A DNA stretch of 28,776 nucleotides, taken from IMG/VR virus record IMGVR_UViG_3300047375_000440, positions 1 to 28,776 of that record. One strand, 5' to 3'. This document shows, one piece after another, positions 25,972-28,776 of the stretch. A program made the position numbers and the translations under genes. Origin of the DNA: a virus. The notes beneath the pieces were generated by a model. The model searched no databases and had not been told where the DNA came from. It was given only the letters and a program-made list of their open reading frames with translations. Within the stretch, counting starts at the first letter, position 1, and every line of letters begins with the position of its first letter.

Positions 25972-28776
25972 TCAAATCTGTTGCAACTCTTTTAATTCCG
26001 CAAAACTTGTAGGTTCAGTAGAATATTGTTGAATAATTGTTTCATGAGTGATGTTTGTGCGCGTATTATATTTGGTCATTACATCATCAATACTTTCTAA
26101 ATATAGATTATTATCAACACTTTGTGGTGTTTGATTAAATTTCATTCTTTCAACTGATGCGAAAGTCATACCAGATAATAAAGGCCCGTCGACTCCTGCA
26201 GTATCCTTAGATATAACTAAATGTTTAGGCATCAGATTTACGTGTGCATCTAACACTGCGCGATAAGATTTGTCGTAGCTTGACATTATATTTTGTATTG
26301 TTTCTTGTTGCCAGTCATGATCTGTACCATCAGTAACACCTAAATACTGATTATTTCCATATGTTGGAACCATTCCAAAGGTATTATCTCCATTTGGATT
26401 TTGCATAATAGTATGTTGTGTACCTTTCATATTAATATTATTAAATTCTCCATCAAATCCATAATAATCAAGATATGGCGACCCTTCTGCCTCTTCGTAT
26501 GGACTAAATCTATATCTAACTAGATTATCAAATGGGAATATTGCAGAAAAATTAAATTTGAATCTTTCTAGTGATTTATAAGTACTACCACTCTGTGGCA
26601 AATCTCTAGATTGAATTTTTACAATAAACTTTTCATCTCTTGGGTTTGCGCCGTCTCTGATTGAACCAATCCAAGAACTATTTACTCTTTCAACATTACC
26701 CCTAGTTTTCTTATCCCATCTAAACTCTATATTATTTAGTGGACTTTCATTGGGTAAATTTAGATAACTATTTTCTAAAACAACACCAAACATAACAGTA
26801 TTATTTACACTATCTTCTACTGCACTAATAATTTTATATCTTGCCCAAGGCCTTGTAGATTTCCATTCATCATCTACAATATTTTTTTCTGACACATTAT
26901 AGATTGTAAAAGTTCTTTCTAATATTTCACCACCATAGAAAAATGAATAATCTTTACCATAACCATCTAGTTGATTTAATCCAACATATTTAACATCACT
27001 CCAAGTGGTTGCATTAGTAAACCCATCACCCAATAAAGCATATCTACCAGAACCAGTATCTACTGATTGTCCAGTTGGTGTATCATCACCTACTCCATAT
27101 AATTCATTCATTGCAGATTGTCTATTGTTGTATACAATAGTGTAACCATGCGACATGATATCATTAGAGTTTTGCGCCTCTGTACTTCTTACAAAAACTT
27201 TCACATGACTCAAATATGAGGCCTCATCTATAATGTCTTGGTCTGTACCTATAACATGTCTGATTACTAAATCGTCTGAATTGTGTGTTATCCAACCAGT
27301 GTCGATAATTGCAAACCCATGATTTTCGTAGGGATCTGGATTCCCCGCCCATGGTGCATATGAATATGTTTTATTGTTAAACCAAGTATATGTAGTTTCT
27401 CCAAAGGTTTCTAATGTTGTTGGATTAGGTGACGCAAAAGATTTAGTCCATATTGCAAGATCGACAAATTCTCCAAATTGGTTTTTATATTGGAGTTTAT
27501 TAATTTCGTTATCATGACTATCTACATGATGCCATGCGACTTGATATTTAACCTGAGTATGTTGTGGTAATTGAACTGTTAAATCAACATCTTCACTTGT
27601 AAGTGGGCCATGTGCGTGTACTGGGCCCAAGTCACCAAATTGTTCCATAAAGAAAGTATCGGTGTTACTCCAAATACCATTAGATGTTCTTGCATCGTTT
27701 CCTTCATCCACTAACTTTTGTTCGGTGTCTCTATCAGTCCAAGTGCCCAATCCGTCCATATTTTTAACTGTAACATCAACATTCTTGATAATCTCATAGA
27801 ACAAGAATAGGTATGCATCTTTCAGTCTTTTACCTTCGACTTTGGATAGTAGTGTCAATTCACCAAACATCATCATACCAGCTGGGTGGATGACTTTTTT
27901 AACAATATCTCTCCACTCATCAATAACTCTACCAACTTGAATTACATAGGAATAATCCTGCCATAGATAACTATCATGTATTCTATTATTATCCGATAAG
28001 AAACCTTGGTCTGAAACAAAAGAACCATCACGCACACATAAAGGTCCAGTTATGGGAACAACAACTGCAGTACCATCTCCTAATCCTGTTAAATCTAGTG
28101 TTGGTGGAGTGACATATCCAATTCCAAATCCATCATATGCATCATTTGGGTCATTTTGAGTAATTTTAATATCTTTAATTCCACCAATAGTATCTCCTTT
28201 TGCAAGTAAAGTTGCACCAAGACCCTGAGAAACATAACTACCAGTTTGTTCTGAAACAAATGTTGATGGTGGAATGATATACCCAAATCCACCTGTCATT
28301 AAGTCAACTCTTTTTACACCACCCCTAGGCATCTCTGTCCAATTAATTGTAACACTATAATAATCTGGAATTGGTACAGGACGCAAAGATTTTAAATCAT
28401 CACCAGAACGTATGGTTAAATCGTCTACAAAACCAGTAGTATCACTCAAAAGTCCAGTGATAGAATCCCATGTTTCTGGTTTCCCGCCGGTATCATAAAT
28501 TTCTTCCATAATAGTAAGTTTATTATTTGCAATTGCATAATAATATTTTGCATTACTATTTTTAGTATTCTCTGCATTAACTGCAATGTTTGATTTTTCG
28601 ACGGGGTCAAGTTCCCATTCATATAAAGTTTCTACATTGGAGTTAGCGGCATCCAAGAAAGTTGTATATCTGTTTCCTTTAGTAATTCTAAATGAGTCAA
28701 AATATGCAGCGATATAATCCCCCATATCAAGTTCACCAAATACTCTAAATTCCGTATCTTCCCATGCAGCGCCACC
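25972..28776 (-). CDS. 7: Baseplate wedge protein gp7-like, C-terminal part (runs off right edge)
   Basis: The frame stays open from the TGA at 25972 to the window's right edge. The 17 codons before the ATG at 28725 read GGAAWEDTEFRVFGELD, so that ATG is internal and the true start lies outside. The diagnostic block, about 250-300 residues after this ATG, is YLWQDYSYVIQVGRVIDEW followed by RDIVKKVIHPAGMMMFGELT. It corresponds to the WKSDVIRFVHPVGFGF region near the C-terminus of T4 gp7, the central wedge subunit that nucleates wedge assembly. Here about 620 residues follow the block, against about 130 in T4. This extension holds Trp/Tyr-rich segments (NKTYSYAPWAGNPDPYENHG) and a C-terminal part with PKHLVISKD and SFAELKELQQ. 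The gp8-like gene follows, matching the T4 gene order. The gp7 call rests on the motif plus synteny. Confidence 0.8.
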   Translation of the reverse strand, partial: GGAAWEDTEFRVFGELDMGDYIAAYFDSFRITKGNRYTTFLDAANSNVETLYEWELDPVEKSNIAVNAENTKNSNAKYYYAIANNKLTIMEEIYDTGGKPETWDSITGLLSDTTGFVDDLTIRSGDDLKSLRPVPIPDYYSVTINWTEMPRGGVKRVDLMTGGFGYIIPPSTFVSEQTGSYVSQGLGATLLAKGDTIGGIKDIKITQNDPNDAYDGFGIGYVTPPTLDLTGLGDGTAVVVPITGPLCVRDGSFVSDQGFLSDNNRIHDSYLWQDYSYVIQVGRVIDEWRDIVKKVIHPAGMMMFGELTLLSKVEGKRLKDAYLFLFYEIIKNVDVTVKNMDGLGTWTDRDTEQKLVDEGNDARTSNGIWSNTDTFFMEQFGDLGPVHAHGPLTSEDVDLTVQLPQHTQVKYQVAWHHVDSHDNEINKLQYKNQFGEFVDLAIWTKSFASPNPTTLETFGETTYTWFNNKTYSYAPWAGNPDPYENHGFAIIDTGWITHNSDDLVIRHVIGTDQDIIDEASYLSHVKVFVRSTEAQNSNDIMSHGYTIVYNNRQSAMNELYGVGDDTPTGQSVDTGSGRYALLGDGFTNATTWSDVKYVGLNQLDGYGKDYSFFYGGEILERTFTIYNVSEKNIVDDEWKSTRPWARYKIISAVEDSVNNTVMFGVVLENSYLNLPNESPLNNIEFRWDKKTRGNVERVNSSWIGSIRDGANPRDEKFIVKIQSRDLPQSGSTYKSLERFKFNFSAIFPFDNLVRYRFSPYEEAEGSPYLDYYGFDGEFNNINMKGTQHTIMQNPNGDNTFGMVPTYGNNQYLGVTDGTDHDWQQETIQNIMSSYDKSYRAVLDAHVNLMPKHLVISKDTAGVDGPLLSGMTFASVERMKFNQTPQSVDNNLYLESIDDVMTKYNTRTNITHETIIQQYSTEPTSFAELKELQQI

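Noticed and set aside
28725-28725. ATG at 28725 as the start of the gp7-like gene
   Set aside because: The frame is open for 17 further codons to the window edge with coherent coding, and no ribosome-binding site or promoter precedes this ATG. The gene is better treated as partial.

Overview
The window is a contiguous stretch of the late structural region of a T4-like, contractile-tailed phage (myovirus), with every supported gene on the minus strand. The DNA is very AT-rich. Three gene products look like those of marine T4-like phages of cyanobacteria or SAR11: a gp7-like and a gp8-like baseplate wedge protein, and a giant DUF4815-type structural protein. The exact host cannot be decided from this window. 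No integrase, transposase, tRNA, CRISPR array or bacterial housekeeping gene is visible.

Layout in the direction of transcription (right to left). (1) Baseplate block: the C-terminal part of a gp7-like wedge protein (25972-28776, running off the right edge), a gp8-like wedge protein (24214-25908) and a 2255-residue DUF4815-type protein (17415-24182). (2) Fibre-like block, nearly without gaps: a 72-residue coiled-coil protein, a 376-residue slender fibre-like protein, an 842-residue fibre/adhesin with a C-terminal PA14/GLEYA-like lectin fold, and a 198-residue protein with a glycine-rich tail. (3) Three consecutive paralogues of 582, 1262 and 1049 residues. They share a conserved core and a conserved C-terminal module around central segments of very different length. 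A strong, symmetrical rho-independent terminator follows the third. (4) A new unit: a 772-residue very acidic protein with a 14-residue tandem repeat, followed one base later by an unrecognised gene (1-1660) that runs off the left edge.

Exact copies of the T4 late-promoter octamer TATAAATA lie in the leaders of the gp8-like, 1262-residue and 1049-residue genes, and abut the start of the 72-residue gene. CATAAATA variants precede the 582- and 772-residue genes. This suggests late transcription by a gp55/gp33-type system, with extra initiation points inside the cluster. Genes inside the blocks are spaced by 1 to about 65 bases. No gap exceeds 90 bases, so there is no large non-coding region to describe.

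Taken together the window codes for the outer baseplate and a large set of accessory virion proteins that probably make fibres or decorations. The least explained parts are the three-paralogue family, the 42-bp repeat gene and the lectin-like fibre. Host recognition is a reasonable but unproven role for these.
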